Shown here piece by piece: positions 11,865 through 23,179 of a stretch of DNA of 64,000 nucleotides. The stretch lies in NCBI GenBank assembly GCA_023101885.1, contig JALPQD010000628.1:76619-140618 (forward strand), in the 5' to 3' direction. This stretch comes from Typhlomys cinereus (lineage: Eukaryota; Chordata; Mammalia; Rodentia; Platacanthomyidae). The notes under the pieces were generated by a model. That model did not search any database. It was not told the DNA's origin and worked only from the letters and a program-made list of their open reading frames with translations. Both the position numbers and the translations under genes were made by a program. Every line of letters begins with the position of its first letter. Positions within the stretch are counted from its first letter, which is position 1.

Positions 11865-13382
11865 TTATTCGTTCTTGCCCAACACAACAGGGGAGACTGT
11901 TCGCCCAGTCACCATTAGTTCATTCATGAGAAAGAACACTTTTGAGTTCAGTTCAGAAATGCGTGTCATATATTAGAAGTTATTTGTTTGGTTCAGTGCC
12001 CCCTGGGAGCCAGAAAAGAATTAAAAAATGAGCCAAAACAGTTGGGGCAAGGCAGCATAGGGCCTGAGTGGCAATGCTTTCAACTGTGTTATTACTAGGT
12101 CTTATGGTATCTGAGGTGACTTTCAAACGTGATCACTCACAGAAGAGAAACCCAGAAAGAACCAGCCAAAGAGGATCCGGTGAATGGCCAGCTTCACTGG
12201 CAGAGCTTAGAGTGCCAAGTGAGGCATTCTTTGTGACGCTGCTGTTAGAAGGCTCCCCGGAGTTTTGGGTATGGCCTGGAGAGGGGCGACAAGGTGGAAG
12301 CAAAGCTAGCTACTCCCACATTTCCTGATCTGGAACAAGTCCCTAATTTACATCAGCTGGTCAGAGAGAAGGAAGAATGCTGTACCCAGAAACAGGCTAC
12401 CTCAGTTATGAGGGTGTGCGGCTGAGTTGGCCCCTTTCTCGCTACCAGCAGCTTTGCTTGTCATCCACAGGGGCGTGGTATGAGGAAGGGAGAGCTCTGT
12501 CCTCCCCTCCTCCCCCAACCCCCTGTGCCTGAGTCGCATCAGTGACAACTTCTCATAGACAAGACTCTGCCGAGGACCGACAAACCCTGCTGTCAAAACA
12601 GCCAGGTGCAGTGAGGCTCGCCAGCTATAAATTGTCTTTAAGACCCAACTGGCATTTCCTTGGGTGCTTAACCGTTGAGTAAAAACAACAGTATCAGACA
12701 GAACCCCCCTGATTTAGTGCACCCTGTTCCGTTGGTGAACGATCACACGTCGGCTTTTCATCTCTTCCGCCCAGCTTCTGCCATTTTTATATGGCTGCCG
12801 GTGATTTACCAGCGCTCAGCCCCTTTCACACTCCTGGAAAGTTTCTTTGTGTTTCCACTTCAGTGAAAGGCTTGGCATGGGCCAGAGACCTTCTGGTTGC
12901 AGGAGCTGGCGGTGAATGGCACACCTTGTTCTTGGTTCGCATCATTATAATATAGAGTTACCAGCATGGCTGCCCTGGAGTGACAGCCCAGCCCTGAACC
13001 AGCCTTTGAGTTCTTTGTTCCCCTTCAGAATTTCTGTCTACAAAAGAGTCTCATTCTACTGGGGAGGTTTCCATTCCACAGGTCACAGAGGCTTTTTGTC
13101 TTCTCTCAGGGAGGCCTGCCCTGTGGTCGGCCTCCATTTTTCCCTTATGGCTACAGTGAATGGAAATTATGGGAAAAAGAAGAGAGTGGAAATAGCTTGA
13201 GTGGCAGCAGAAGTGAGCACGTGCCCTGAGGAAGCAGAAGAAACCAGATCAGCTCTTCACAGAGCTCCCCAGGCTTTCCAGTGAGTGAAGAGGCTTTAAA
13301 TTGATTGTGCCTTCAGTCCTGAGTGACTTGGGCTGCGAGAAGTTCATAAATAAGAAAAAATGACACATAGACATTTTTAACT

Positions 13383-13385
<3 letters not shown>
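11864..13385. other. No gene or element recognised
   Basis: This looks like unique sequence, with short unsupported open frames on both strands and no SINE head or clear splice pair. Confidence 0.4.
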
Positions 13386-13424
<39 letters not shown>

Positions 13425-13560
13425 ACCAGAGCATATGGGTGATGTTGGAATGCACCTTTCTGAAATCAATTTTTCTCTTTCTACTATGTGGGTTTCTGGA
13501 GCTCAAACTCAGATCACTAGATTTGCAAGCTGGCACCAAACTTGCTGAACTATCTTGTCA
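13386..13560 (-). repeat. (GA)n tail plus antisense SINE remnant
   Basis: An uninterrupted GA run (13,386-13,420) is followed by 'gagctcaaactcagatcact' and 'ttgctgaactatcttgtcagtcc', an inverted B2/B3-like head. This is the same GA-tailed antisense SINE type as at 7.6 kb and 14.4 kb. Confidence 0.5.
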
Positions 13561-13572
13561 GTCCATTGGATG

Positions 13573-13717
13573 ATTTTCCTTTCCTTTCCTTTCCTTTCCT
13601 TTCCTTTCCTTTCCTTTCCTTTCCTTTCCTTTCCTTTCCTTTCCTTTCCTTTCCTTTCCTTTCCTTTCCTTTCCTTTCCTTTCCTTTCCTTTCCTTTCCT
13701 TTCCTTTCCTTTCCTTT
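13573..13717. repeat. (TTTCC)n array, about 29 perfect units
   Basis: About 145 bp of a pure five-base unit (TTTCC on plus, GGAAA on minus) show no visible interruption. It begins directly after the SINE at 13,386-13,560. All open frames here, encoding Leu-Ser-Phe-Pro or Lys-Gly-Lys-Glu-Arg repeats, are artefacts of a 15-base translational period. Confidence 0.95.
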
Positions 13718-13887
13718 CTTTTCCCTTCCCTTCCTTTTTCCTTTCCCTTTCCCCTTTCCTTTCCCTTCCTTTTTCCTTTCCCTTCTCCCTTCCCCTCCCC
13801 CTTCTCCTTTCCCTTTCCTCTTTTCTTTTTTCGTCTTTTCTTTTTTCTTCTCTTCTCTTTTCTCTCTCTCTCTTTCTTTTCTTTTTT
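13718..13887. repeat. Degenerate polypyrimidine extension of the (TTTCC)n array
   Basis: The pure array breaks up into mixed ttccc, tttccc, cttct and ctctct units over 170 bp before joining an antisense B4-like SINE. The gradient from pure to decayed on one side suggests that the left side is the younger, recently expanded part. Confidence 0.85.
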
Positions 13888-14150
13888 GTAAATATGACAT
13901 ATGATATAGCCCAAGCTAACCTTGAACTCCTGATCTTACTTCCTCAACCCCCTGAGTGCTAGAATTAGAGACATGTGTCACTATGCTTGGTATTGAGAGC
14001 TAAAGTTTTGATATATATCTCTTTAGTTATTATTATTTTTAGTTATTCTGGATATCTATTTTATACTTTATCTTTTATGTATTGTTTTTGGTATGCTAGG
14101 AATGAAACTCAGAGCCATATGCATGCTAGATACTTTCTCTGCCTCTTAAA
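13888..14150 (-). repeat. B4-like SINE, antisense, split
   Basis: An inverted B1 part ('tagcccaagctaaccttgaa', 'cctgagtgctagaattagag') is followed about 100 bp later by an inverted ID-like part ('tgctaggaatgaaactcaga', 'atgcatgctagatac'). The A/T-rich spacer between them is longer than usual. Read on minus this is ID then B1, as in B4. Confidence 0.5.
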
Positions 14151-14434
14151 AAATAAAAACATTATGATTTCTGTCTAAACAGTAAAAAAATCTAAAGTAT
14201 GAAAGGAAGCCTTCGTACCCTTCAGACTAATGAAAAGCCAGTCCTGAGGACAGCTCGATGTGTATCTTACACATGTGTTTTGTGCTAAGTAGCATGTATA
14301 CACATAACCTCTTCAAATAAAATTGGATTTTTATCATCCAAACTTTTTTCCATTTAATAATAGTTCCCAAGCATTTTCCTGTTTCCTTTAATATAATTGA
14401 AGAGCAATGGCCTTTTTAAAAATTCATGCTGGGG

Positions 14435-14925
14435 GGGGGTAGAGAGAGACAGAGAGAGAAAGTGAACACATGTGTGTGCCATGGTGCATGGGTGTAGGTC
14501 AGGGGCAACTTTCAAAAGTCAGTTCTCTGGGGCTGGAGAGGTGGCTCAGGGGTTAAGCCTCCGCCTTGCAGGCGGAAGGTCCTGAGTTCGGATCCCAGAT
14601 CCCACGTATAGATGCCAGGCGGAAGCCGGGGCGGCCTGAGCTTCTGGTCCTGGTAGGGCGGAGCCTGTGAATCCCAGGGCAGAAGGAGGTGGAGGCATCC
14701 ATGGTGGTTCGCAAATTCGTCCGTGGTTCTACACATACACAGACACACACACACAGACATACACATGCACATGCACACAGATGAATAAATAATAATAATA
14801 ATAAAAAAAATTAAAAAAAAAAAAAGTCAGTTCTCTGCTTCCATGATGGGCTTCCAGGGATTAAACTCAGGTCTCCAGGTTTGTAAGCAGGTCTCTTATC
14901 CACTAAGCTATCTCATCTGCCCCGA
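14435..14925 (-). repeat. Antisense SINE interrupted by a younger SINE
   Basis: The left part (14,435-14,528: a GA-rich tail and 'tgtgccatggtgcatggg') and right part (14,837-14,925: 'gggattaaactcaggtctcca', 'actaagctatctcatctgcccc') form one inverted tRNA-headed SINE. It is split by the insertion at 14,529-14,821. The host element is diverged and older than the insert. Confidence 0.65.
14529..14821 (+). mobile_element. SINE with B2-type tRNA head and GC-rich body, young copy 2
   Basis: The element has an A-box-like TGGCTCAGGGG at about 14,542-14,552 and a B-box-like 'gagttcggatcc' at about 14,584. The GC-rich body is the same as at 6,337-6,649 ('aggcggaag', 'ggtagggcggagcctgtgaa', 'tccatggtggttc'). 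A CA-rich stretch and an AATAAATAATAATA/poly-A tail follow. A direct repeat of 12-15 bp flanks it (14,514-14,528 and 14,822-14,836). It lies inside an older SINE, so it is the more recent insertion. Confidence 0.88.
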
Positions 14926-15782
14926 GAACAAAGAAGTTTTAAAAGCTGTGTTCCTTCCTAATGGTCAGTAAGTGCTATGACTAAGCTTTATCATACTCTT
15001 CTACCCTACTATTGGAATAGTATATACCAATCTCTTGGTAGCCACCAGGGACTGACTCCACCCCCCCCCATCATGGACACCCAAACTTGCCAATGGTCCA
15101 GTTCCTTATGAAAAAATGACATAGCATTTTCATACAACCTATTCAACCTTCCTCCTATACTTTAACTCTCTAAGTTGCATATAATACCGTGACAGTGTAA
15201 ATCCTTTAAGTGTTGTTATGCTAGTGGTGTCATGCTTGCCAGTATCACCATTTTTCATTGACTTTGCTGGCTTTCTATCCATCATTCACATCCATGTCAG
15301 GTGAGTCTTCTTCCCAAAGCACAGTTTAAATCCATTCTCACCAGAAAGTCCTTCTTTATTGACAGTGTACTTAGAACACTCTGGCCTTCAAATTGGTGTA
15401 ATCAGTACTACCTAAACCTGCCTTTTAATGTTCCCCACCATTCCAAATAACCCAGACTACCAGTCTCTGAATACCAGCCTTTCTTCGTGTGTGCTTTTTT
15501 CTTATGTGTGTCTGTCTTTCTCTGTATTTAGCATTTACAGTGTTACCGTTAGTATTAGTTATTTATTCCAACTTTGGTCTCCACAAGCATGCACATGTAA
15601 ACGCACATACTTACACACACTGACCCCACTCACACATATACATGCAAAAAATAAAAAAGAATATGGTATCCACAGGAGATCTTGTAACTAATCCTTCAGT
15701 GCTGGCAGATGAATAGACACCCAGTAAACTAAATTATTAAAATTAACTATATATGTTATTTCTTACTTTTAAAATGTGGCAA

Positions 15783-15905
15783 CTAAACTGGATGTGATGA
15801 GGTGTGCCTGTAATCCCAGCACTAACTAAGGAGGTTGAGGCAGGAGCAATCAAGAGTCCAAGGCCAGCGTGGGCTCTGTGGCAAGGCCCCAATGTCTCAA
15901 GCAGA
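15783..15905 (+). repeat. B1 SINE, diverged
   Basis: The sequence 'gtgcctgtaatcccagcact' followed by 'aggaggttgaggcaggagca' and 'ccaaggccagcgtgggct' is the B1 (7SL-like) order on the plus strand. The start is degraded and the tail short. Confidence 0.75.
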
Positions 15906-15939
15906 TAAAAGATGGCAGCTAAAAGACTGTATTCTGCTT

Positions 15940-16061
15940 TTTAATTTTGAGATGTGTTTGGGTATGCACACATACCTGTCGTCTGTCTGTACATGAGCTT
16001 ACGTGTGCTTGTGTAGAGGACAGAGGTTGATGTCAAGTGAATTCTTCAATGGCTCTCCACT

Positions 16062-16120
<59 letters not shown>

Positions 16121-16203
16121 TTAAGCTGAAGTTCACCAGTTGCCTTAACTGTCTAGCCAGCAAATCCTTGAAATCCTCATACTGAGTCATCTTCCCAGCT
16201 CCA
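15940..16203 (-). repeat. B3-type SINE, antisense, carrying (TTTA)n
   Basis: The plus strand shows 'tgtgtagaggacagaggttgatgtc' and 'ggctctccac', then a pure (TTTA)n run of about 15 units (16,061-16,122). After this come 'gaagttcaccagttgcc', 'ccagcaaatc' and 'tgagtcatcttcccagctcc'. This is an inverted B3 with its A-rich internal segment expanded into a tetranucleotide repeat. Confidence 0.65.
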
Positions 16204-17454
16204 GCAGCTAGAATATTTTAAATAGCTCACATGACCTATATGAGCAACTATTGAGCAGAGCTGCTTTAAATTATTGGTTGGGTTAAAATGTGAGTCTTTG
16301 TGTCTTAAAATCATCTCCAGAATAGATGCAATGGAAGCCACCTGAAGTTTTGTGAATCTGTAAGGTGCAGCTTACTCATGCAGACAGGCGTCCTTCAATT
16401 GGTTGACAGCACAGATAAATGCAGCCACAGGTGAAGAGTTGGAATGCCCAGCAGGCATGTGAAGGGCCTGAACTAATTCCCAGCCTTGCTTCCGCTCTCA
16501 GTTTTAACTCCAGAGGTCTGAACACATCGGCATATGTACTTAGGTGAATCTCAGACTTGCCTGTGCCTGCGCCTCCTCTGAAGGAAGTGCTCAGCAGTAG
16601 TAGCATCAAAGTCAGCAGCTGCACTGACAGCCCGGAGGACAAGCAGTAAGATGTTGAAGAGCCAGCCACATCATATGCCCTGGAAACAGCCAAGAATCCA
16701 CCCGAATTCTCACACTCACTCCTGAGTCCCAGAATTCATCTTAGAAGAAGAATACCGTTTCTTTCCTAGCAATAACCTGTGAGCTGCCAAAGGCTACACA
16801 AGCAAATGATAAAATGCTGAGGTCTCCTGGGGCAAGCACTGCAGTCATGTAACAGAGGAAACTTGGAAAAACCTCCTTGCAGAGGTTGTGTGTCACTTTA
16901 CTATAGATAATATCAGAAGGCTTCTTGGAAGAATATCTATGAGATTCCTTTGAATATAAAGTATATAATGTTCCCAACATAATTTTAAGGGCCTTGTGAA
17001 TAATTAAGCTCAGCAACGTCTATAAAAATTCTACCTTGAATAGTCAATCAAGAAACCCCAACTGGCTATTTTGCAAAATTCCAGCAAATTATGTCTTTCA
17101 AATCATAAGCATCATGAGATCTCTGGTTCTTTTATATGAATAGTAGTGGTTCCCTTTGTGTGGTAATTTCACTGTCATTTTTGTTTAGCAGTTCAGTTAC
17201 ATTCTGGATGATTGAATATGTAGATGACCTGTAACTACATATGGAGCAGGTTCTAGAAGGTTCTCCCACCCCCTTTAGGCAGCATCTGTAGGGTCATCCC
17301 AGGCACTTCCTGCTCGTCAAAGTACCTGCCCCTCCAGTTGACTCCTCCCGTGCTTTCCTAACGTACAGAGTCCTAAAAAGCAAGGGCAGGGCTAATTAGA
17401 ACCTTTTCATTTTTAGCCCAGTTGCCTTTCTGTGGGCGCTCCAGTGGATCTGTG
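16204..17454. other. No gene or element recognised
   Basis: This is unique-looking sequence. A 105-codon minus-strand frame at 16,376-16,693 encodes a hydrophobic patch but has no splice support and no recognised similarity. Confidence 0.35.
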
Positions 17455-17810
17455 CCCATATTTGTTTTCTGGGCTGCCGTACGTAACTGAGTCCCAGAGG
17501 CTGGGTGGCTCACACAACACGTTGACTTCCTCACAGTCTTGAAGGCCAGAAGTTCAAGATCAAGGCGCTGGCAACCTTGGCTTCTCCCAAGGCCTCTCTC
17601 CTTGGCCTGCAGATGGCTACTTCTTCAGTGTGTCTTTGCGTGATCTTTCCTCTGCACACGTGTATTCTCTACTCTTACCTCCTTTTGTAAAGATACCGCT
17701 TACATTGGGTGAGGGCCTGTGCATGTGACCTCATTTTACCTTACTGGGTCCTACCTCTAACGTAGTGTCATTCTGAGATACCAGAAATTAGGACTTCAAC
17801 AAATGAAAGT
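17455..17810 (+). repeat. MaLR/MLT1-like LTR remnant
   Basis: The order 'gggctgccgta', 'gaggctgggtggctcacacaac', 'ctcacagtcttgaaggccagaagttc', 'aaggcctctctccttggc', 'acctcattttacctta' and 'attaggacttcaacaaatga' matches my memory of an old mammalian ERVL-MaLR-type LTR. The divergence is large, so it predates rodent radiation. The subfamily is uncertain. Confidence 0.6.
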
Positions 17811-19365
17811 ACATAGTTCCACCCATATGAAACTAAGTCCCAATTTCTCTTTTTCTCCAACTTTTTTCAAATTTCTAACAGGTCTCTTTACATGACCAGT
17901 AAGAGTCATGTATGTCACTATATTCCAGTCCCCTGTGGAGAAATGTGATTTGGGTATAACTTTTGGTCCTGAATAAGGCTGGTGACCTTCCTTTTCCATA
18001 AAATTTCAAAGCCATGTCTAGTAGAACAGATGAGAAATTAACAATTGAAGCATTCATTGTCTTGGAGAGTAATAGGTAAAGCAGTAGGAAAGTTGCCCTG
18101 AAGATAGCCCAGTAATTCTATGGGAGAAAGCAGGTACGTTTGTAATGAATCTAAAGCAGAAAGCAATTAGAAAGACTGTCCTTGCCAGCTGTGGAAGGGG
18201 TCCAGGTTTCCAAGGTGGAAAGTGGGTGGCGCTTTGGTGCAGGAGCTGAATATGCCTGTGTGCACCCAGACAGTTCACACGGTGCTGCAGCCCTAGGTCG
18301 GACCTTAGATGCGGTGGGCGGTACCTAGCTCAGGGCAGTGCTGAGGAGCCAGCTTCCCTGCTGGCAGTGTGGAGAAAAGAGCCCCTCCCTGTCGGCCACA
18401 CTGCCACCCTAAACTCCCTCCCAAACCCAGGTCCCTGTAAAACTCCATTCTGGCCACAGGTGAAAGAAAGGTGGATGTATTTTTAAATTAATGATGCAAT
18501 CAGTCAGGTGGCATGTTTTGCTCTTGGACTATAAAAGCAATCTTTGGCTTTCAGATCCCTGTAGTGACAAGCATGTGATTGGTTGCTTGTTGTCTATGAA
18601 GAGCAGGGACCGCCAAGGGAATTGGTGAGTAGGGTGGACACAGCCAGCTCACATCAAGATTTGAAAGTGATGCTAGGGAGTCCTGCAAGATCCAGGAGCC
18701 ATCAGACACTTTGCATATAGTAACAGACTCGAGTAACAATTCTATGATGTGGCCAGGTAGACCAGCAGCCTTTCTGGAAGAAGACAGCTCCCTGAGGGAA
18801 AAGCCTCACATCTCTCCTCTTCAAAGGGATGAGGTACTTCAAGAACTGTTAGACGGACTCTTGCTCTTTGATATTCACCTTTGAACTCTCATGCCCGTGC
18901 TATTCATTTATGTAGATACTTTAAAGGTAACACTACCTATCTGACCAATAGCATCTATGTGGAGCCCCTCCATCCCATAGGATCATTTTCCTCAAAGGCC
19001 ACTAAAGAAACAAATAGGAAACCTTATAGAGCAAGCCAGATAGATGTAATGTAGATGCTGCAGCATCGGAATCCTGAAAGAACACAAGGGGACACCTAAC
19101 TCTCAGATTGGATATTATATATTACATGTGTGCATATAGGTGTATGTTTGTGCATATGCATGCATGTATTCATGTGTATGTGCGCATGTACATGGGCGTG
19201 TGGGTGAATGTGCACACGAGTGCATGCATGTGTATGTGTATATTGTGTATATGTGTATATGTGCACATGTACCTCAGGGGACCAAAATCAAGGCTTCACC
19301 AAGCTAGACACTTACTTCATCACTGAACTACAGCCCAACTTGGAACCAGAGTATTTTTATTCTGT
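17811..19365. other. No gene recognised; TG/CA-rich stretch near 19.1-19.27 kb
   Basis: Between 19,118 and 19,275 is an irregular alternating purine-pyrimidine stretch (tgtgcatatg, tgcatgcatgtgt). This explains the Met/Cys/Val/Tyr-rich frame there. The rest looks unique and has no exon I can support. Confidence 0.45.

Positions 19366-19410
<45 letters not shown>
19366..19410. repeat. (GATA)n microsatellite
   Basis: About eleven uninterrupted GATA units lie next to the antisense B3 that follows. A GATA array of this size is expected to be polymorphic. Confidence 0.9.
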
Positions 19411-19411
<1 letters not shown>

Positions 19412-19424
19412 CAGATATTTTACT

Positions 19425-19742
19425 TTGTGTGTGTATGAGTGTGGTGTATGTGTACATATGCATGTATTTGTCTGTGCTTGTGTAGAGGCCAGAGGAGGAT
19501 GTTGGATGTGCTTCTCTAGCACTCTCCACCTTTGAGGCAGGGTTTCTCTGCAAACATTTTCAGCTAGGTTGGCAGCCAGCAGCCACAGTGGTCCTCCTGT
19601 CTCCACTCCCTTCCCACCATTGCTGGGTCTGCAGGAGCCCATGGACCATGTCTGTCTTGCTAGATGGGCGCTGGGTCTGAATTCAGGTCCTCATGTTCAT
19701 TTAGCAGGTAGTCCTACCCATGAGGCCATTTTCCCTGCCCCT
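19425..19742 (-). repeat. B3-type SINE, antisense
   Basis: The plus strand shows 'tgtgtagaggccagaggagga', 'actctccacctttgaggcag', 'gctgggtctgaattcaggtcc' and 'tacccatgaggccattttccctgcccc', the inverted B3 order. The interior differs from the consensus. Confidence 0.65.
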
Positions 19743-19954
19743 AAACATGTACTTTTCAAGTTAGCACACATAGACTTTGTATGAATCATAGGAGGGTGGT
19801 TTCCTCAGTTAGAATAAAGAACATTTGAGAGCATTTTTCTTCAAAAAGGATAGAAATTCTGAAGTGGCCTAAACTTTGAGGCATGTGGCACTAATGGAAA
19901 CAAATCTAGTAGTTGTTTAGTAAACTAGGAATAAATCTTTGTGACTTTTAAAAC

Positions 19955-20125
19955 AGAAGCTGGTATAGAGGTCCAGACATGCTGCCACACACCTGTAATC
20001 CCAGGACTCAGGAGACAGAGGCAGGAAGACCACTGCAAATTTGAGAACAGCCTGGACTAGTCAATTCTGGACCAGCCAGGGCTACAAGTGAAACCTGCCT
20101 CAAGCAAGAAGACCATCGAACAAGA
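19955..20125 (+). repeat. B1 SINE
   Basis: The sequence 'cacacacctgtaatcccagga', 'cagaggcaggaagaccactg', 'gaacagcctggactag' and 'aaacctgcctcaagcaagaag' gives the full B1 order on the plus strand, followed by an A/G-rich tail. Confidence 0.8.
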
Positions 20126-20424
20126 AAAAAGGAGGAGGAGGAATTGGAGTTGGTAGTGGCTCATGGCTTGAATGCGTTAGTAGCAAGATATGGCAGGTCC
20201 TTGATGGAAACGTGGCAGACTTGGGTGAGAGACCTATGAGGAGACCTCTTGGTCAGAATCATCCTGGAGCCAACTTAAAGCTCGAGCTCTTAGGCTTCCT
20301 GCGCACCTGCTGAACACGATTTCAGGGATACAACTGGTATTGGTTGGCATGACCCATAATTACATTATGTTCTGGATATGTTTGCCCAAAGATGTTTCTT
20401 TTCTTTTCTTTTTGCTCTGTGTGT

Positions 20425-20785
20425 GTAGCTTTGAATATGTGTGTAGCATATTAGTGACTGCACATGTACATGTTTATGTATGTGCACACACGCACATGGA
20501 GGTTAGAGTTCAAGTCTAGGTGTCTTTTGCTATGTATGACTTTCCACCTTATTTTCTGAGTCAGGGTCTTTCATTGAACCTAGAGCTTGCTACTCCCCTG
20601 TCTCTGTGACACACGTGCTGGGGCTACAAAATGATGTCACCATATCCAGCAAGCCACACACACAGTGCTGGGTCTACAGACACATTCCACCCCACCAGCT
20701 TTTACATGGATGCCTGGGAAATTCAGATCTTTATACTTGCACAGTAGGAACTACCTACTAAGTCGTTTCCCCTGCCCCCAAGTTT
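20425..20785 (-). repeat. B3-type SINE, antisense
   Basis: The plus strand shows a TG-rich start, 'atggaggttagagttcaag', 'actttccaccttattttctg', 'gcttttacatggatgcctggg' and 'aagtcgtttcccctgccccc'. This fits an inverted B3, with an extra 'gtgctggg' segment duplicated in the middle. Confidence 0.65.
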
Positions 20786-23179
20786 CTTTTCTAAGTACAT
20801 GCTATACTCTTAGCATCTTTCAGTTTTAAATTCTTTGGTGTGATCCAAATACTTGCTTTGAGATTTAGTTTATTTGTCCATGTGGTATACTAAGCATTGT
20901 GCTAGGCAGTAGGTATACGGAGCTGAAAAGGTATAGGCTCCGCCCAAGAGCTTATTGTGTTAGGAAATTCTTAAACCAGTCATTCATCATTCAGAAACAC
21001 ACAGAGGCCTCCACCCAGATTTGGAGACCTAGGAAGAACTGTGGATATTGTCCGACCAGCCCCTCCATCCTGTATTTGCCACGCTAAGCTGAGAGACTGA
21101 ATCCACAAGAAAACAAAATGTTTGAAGACTTATTGTCAAGTCTCAGCTCAGTCAGAAGCTAGCTAGCTGATCGTGTAAGTGAACCACGTGATCATCGTCA
21201 AAGTGTAAAGTCTGGTGATCCATGCTGGGATTGTGAGCACAGCCTGTTTTTCAGGTTCGTAGGTATTGGACACCCATAGAATCACTTCAGAAGAGACAAT
21301 TATACATGAGTTGAATCATCCCATAGGATTTCACTAGAGTGAGGCTTTATTTCATTGAGAGAAGGAACAGGCAGACTCAACTTGGAGAAAGATTCCTGCT
21401 TTGGAATAGAAGCTTTAAGCCAATAGGAAAATGTCTGGGTCTGCTCTCTAAGAATGACTCCCATCTCTTTTGGGTTAGCCCACCCTCTGTTAGCTTTCTC
21501 ATCAAAAGTAGTTATATTTGGATAATGTCCTTCCAGAATCTGAGAAGATGCTCGGTAACTGCACGCAGTGTCATGTGCGTGCATAACCCTTCAGCTGCGC
21601 TGTTATCAGAATATTGTACATCTCAATGTGCACATCAACATCTGAGCATTTGATGCAGCATCTCCTACTGGAACCTTCCTCAGTGCCCATGGCATCTTGT
21701 ACCAGGTCCCGCTACCAGTGCTCTCTGCTCACAAGTACCCTGAGTACCATTGGGGTGCTTTTAGGGAAGAGGCTGCTCTTCCTTTTCTTTTGCAAAGAAT
21801 ATATCAAATAGGTATATGTTGGATATCTGCATGGTATACTATTTCCGTAGTCTCTATTGCTTCATGGCCAAATCTTCATCTTTTGGCTGGCAAGTGGACC
21901 AGCTAGTCTAGCTGATCAGCAAGCTTTGGGTTCAACAACTGAATAAAGTGACAGCAATTGAAGAAGGCACTGAACATCAATTTCAGGCCTATCCATGAAT
22001 GCTCACATGTGTATGCATATACACCCCCATATGTCCACATGGGAACACCATACACACACCACCAAATCACTGTTGCCACGTGCACAAGAAAGAAAGAAAC
22101 AAACAAATAATAAATAGAAGGTAAAATATTTATGTTTTCGACTCTCACACAGCTTTAGAGTAAGCTATGAATCCGTTGTAGAGATCTACACAACCTCTCC
22201 TTGCCATGGGAAGAGGGTGACACCCGTAAGAGGTGCCATCACCTGCCAATATTCACAACTCAAGCCAGCAGTAGCACTAAGGCCACCCAGAGCGAGGGCC
22301 ATCAGACTAAAGCCTTCCGTGTTTTTCAGCAGTGTTGCTCTTGTTCCACTTACACTTGGCTCTGTCTTTATCTTAGAGAATGTGTTGTGAAGGAACATGG
22401 CCGTGACTCCTGAGTAGTGGTGATTTTACATGGGTGATTGCTTTCTCTTCGTGAACCTGCTCTTTCCTACATGCAGAATACGGACCTCATGCTATAAGGC
22501 TTCTCTCAAGCATGTGTCATGGCCATACAGAATGCTCTTCTGAGAGCTCTGTGAAGGCCACTCCTATGTATCCAGACAAATATGTACAGAATATTGGGCT
22601 ATCTGGCATCAGAGAGCTATTGTGTTCTTACTGTGAGGGAGAGAGTGTGGCTGAAGATTTGTTTACATCTTTGACTTTGGAGAACACAACTATTCCTTCC
22701 TCTGTGTAGAAACTACATTGGATAATAAATATTAGGTCACCAAAAGAAACAGACGGGAGAAGGCAGGTGGTCAAACAGAAATGTCTTCCCATGTTAGCCG
22801 AAGCATTTGGGACTCTTCTCTTGTCTTCATTAGCAGACTTCCAGCTTAGGCCCTGACTTTTGTCTCCCATGCTAAGACTGAGCAAGAGAGACATGTCAGG
22901 AAGCACAGTCAGATGGAGACCAACCACAGAGCATCACAGGTCAGGTACTCTTCTGTGGCCTAGTGAAGGGCAGAGCCTCCGAGAGCCTCACATTACCATG
23001 CTTGCTGCTTACCATGTTGCGTCCTATGTGACTGGTGTACCTGCTCACCTCTGAGAAAAAGGAGGTTGAACTTCATTTTTTTCTGTATTCTTTCTGTGAA
23101 TATTGAATTGAGTTCAGATTTAAATCCCATTGCATTGGTGTTGAAAGAGTTTTTATGTATTTTTCTGCATAGTAATTTT
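20786..23179. other. No gene assigned
   Basis: Most of this looks unique. On minus, 21,584-21,300 is a 94-codon frame ending in EILWDDSTHV, and 22,398-22,186 is a 70-codon frame. Neither has convincing splice sites on both sides. No repeat head is recognised. Confidence 0.35.

Noticed and set aside
13542..13962. Open frames of 116-135 codons encoding Leu-Ser-Phe-Pro or Lys-Gly-Lys-Glu-Arg repeats
   Set aside because: They are translations of the (TTTCC)n array and its decayed edge; all frames of a stop-free pentanucleotide stay open.
21300..21584. Minus-strand 94-codon frame with plausible composition
   Set aside because: The acceptor side lacks a pyrimidine tract and the possible donor (cat|gtataa) is weak. 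The frame length is within chance expectation.
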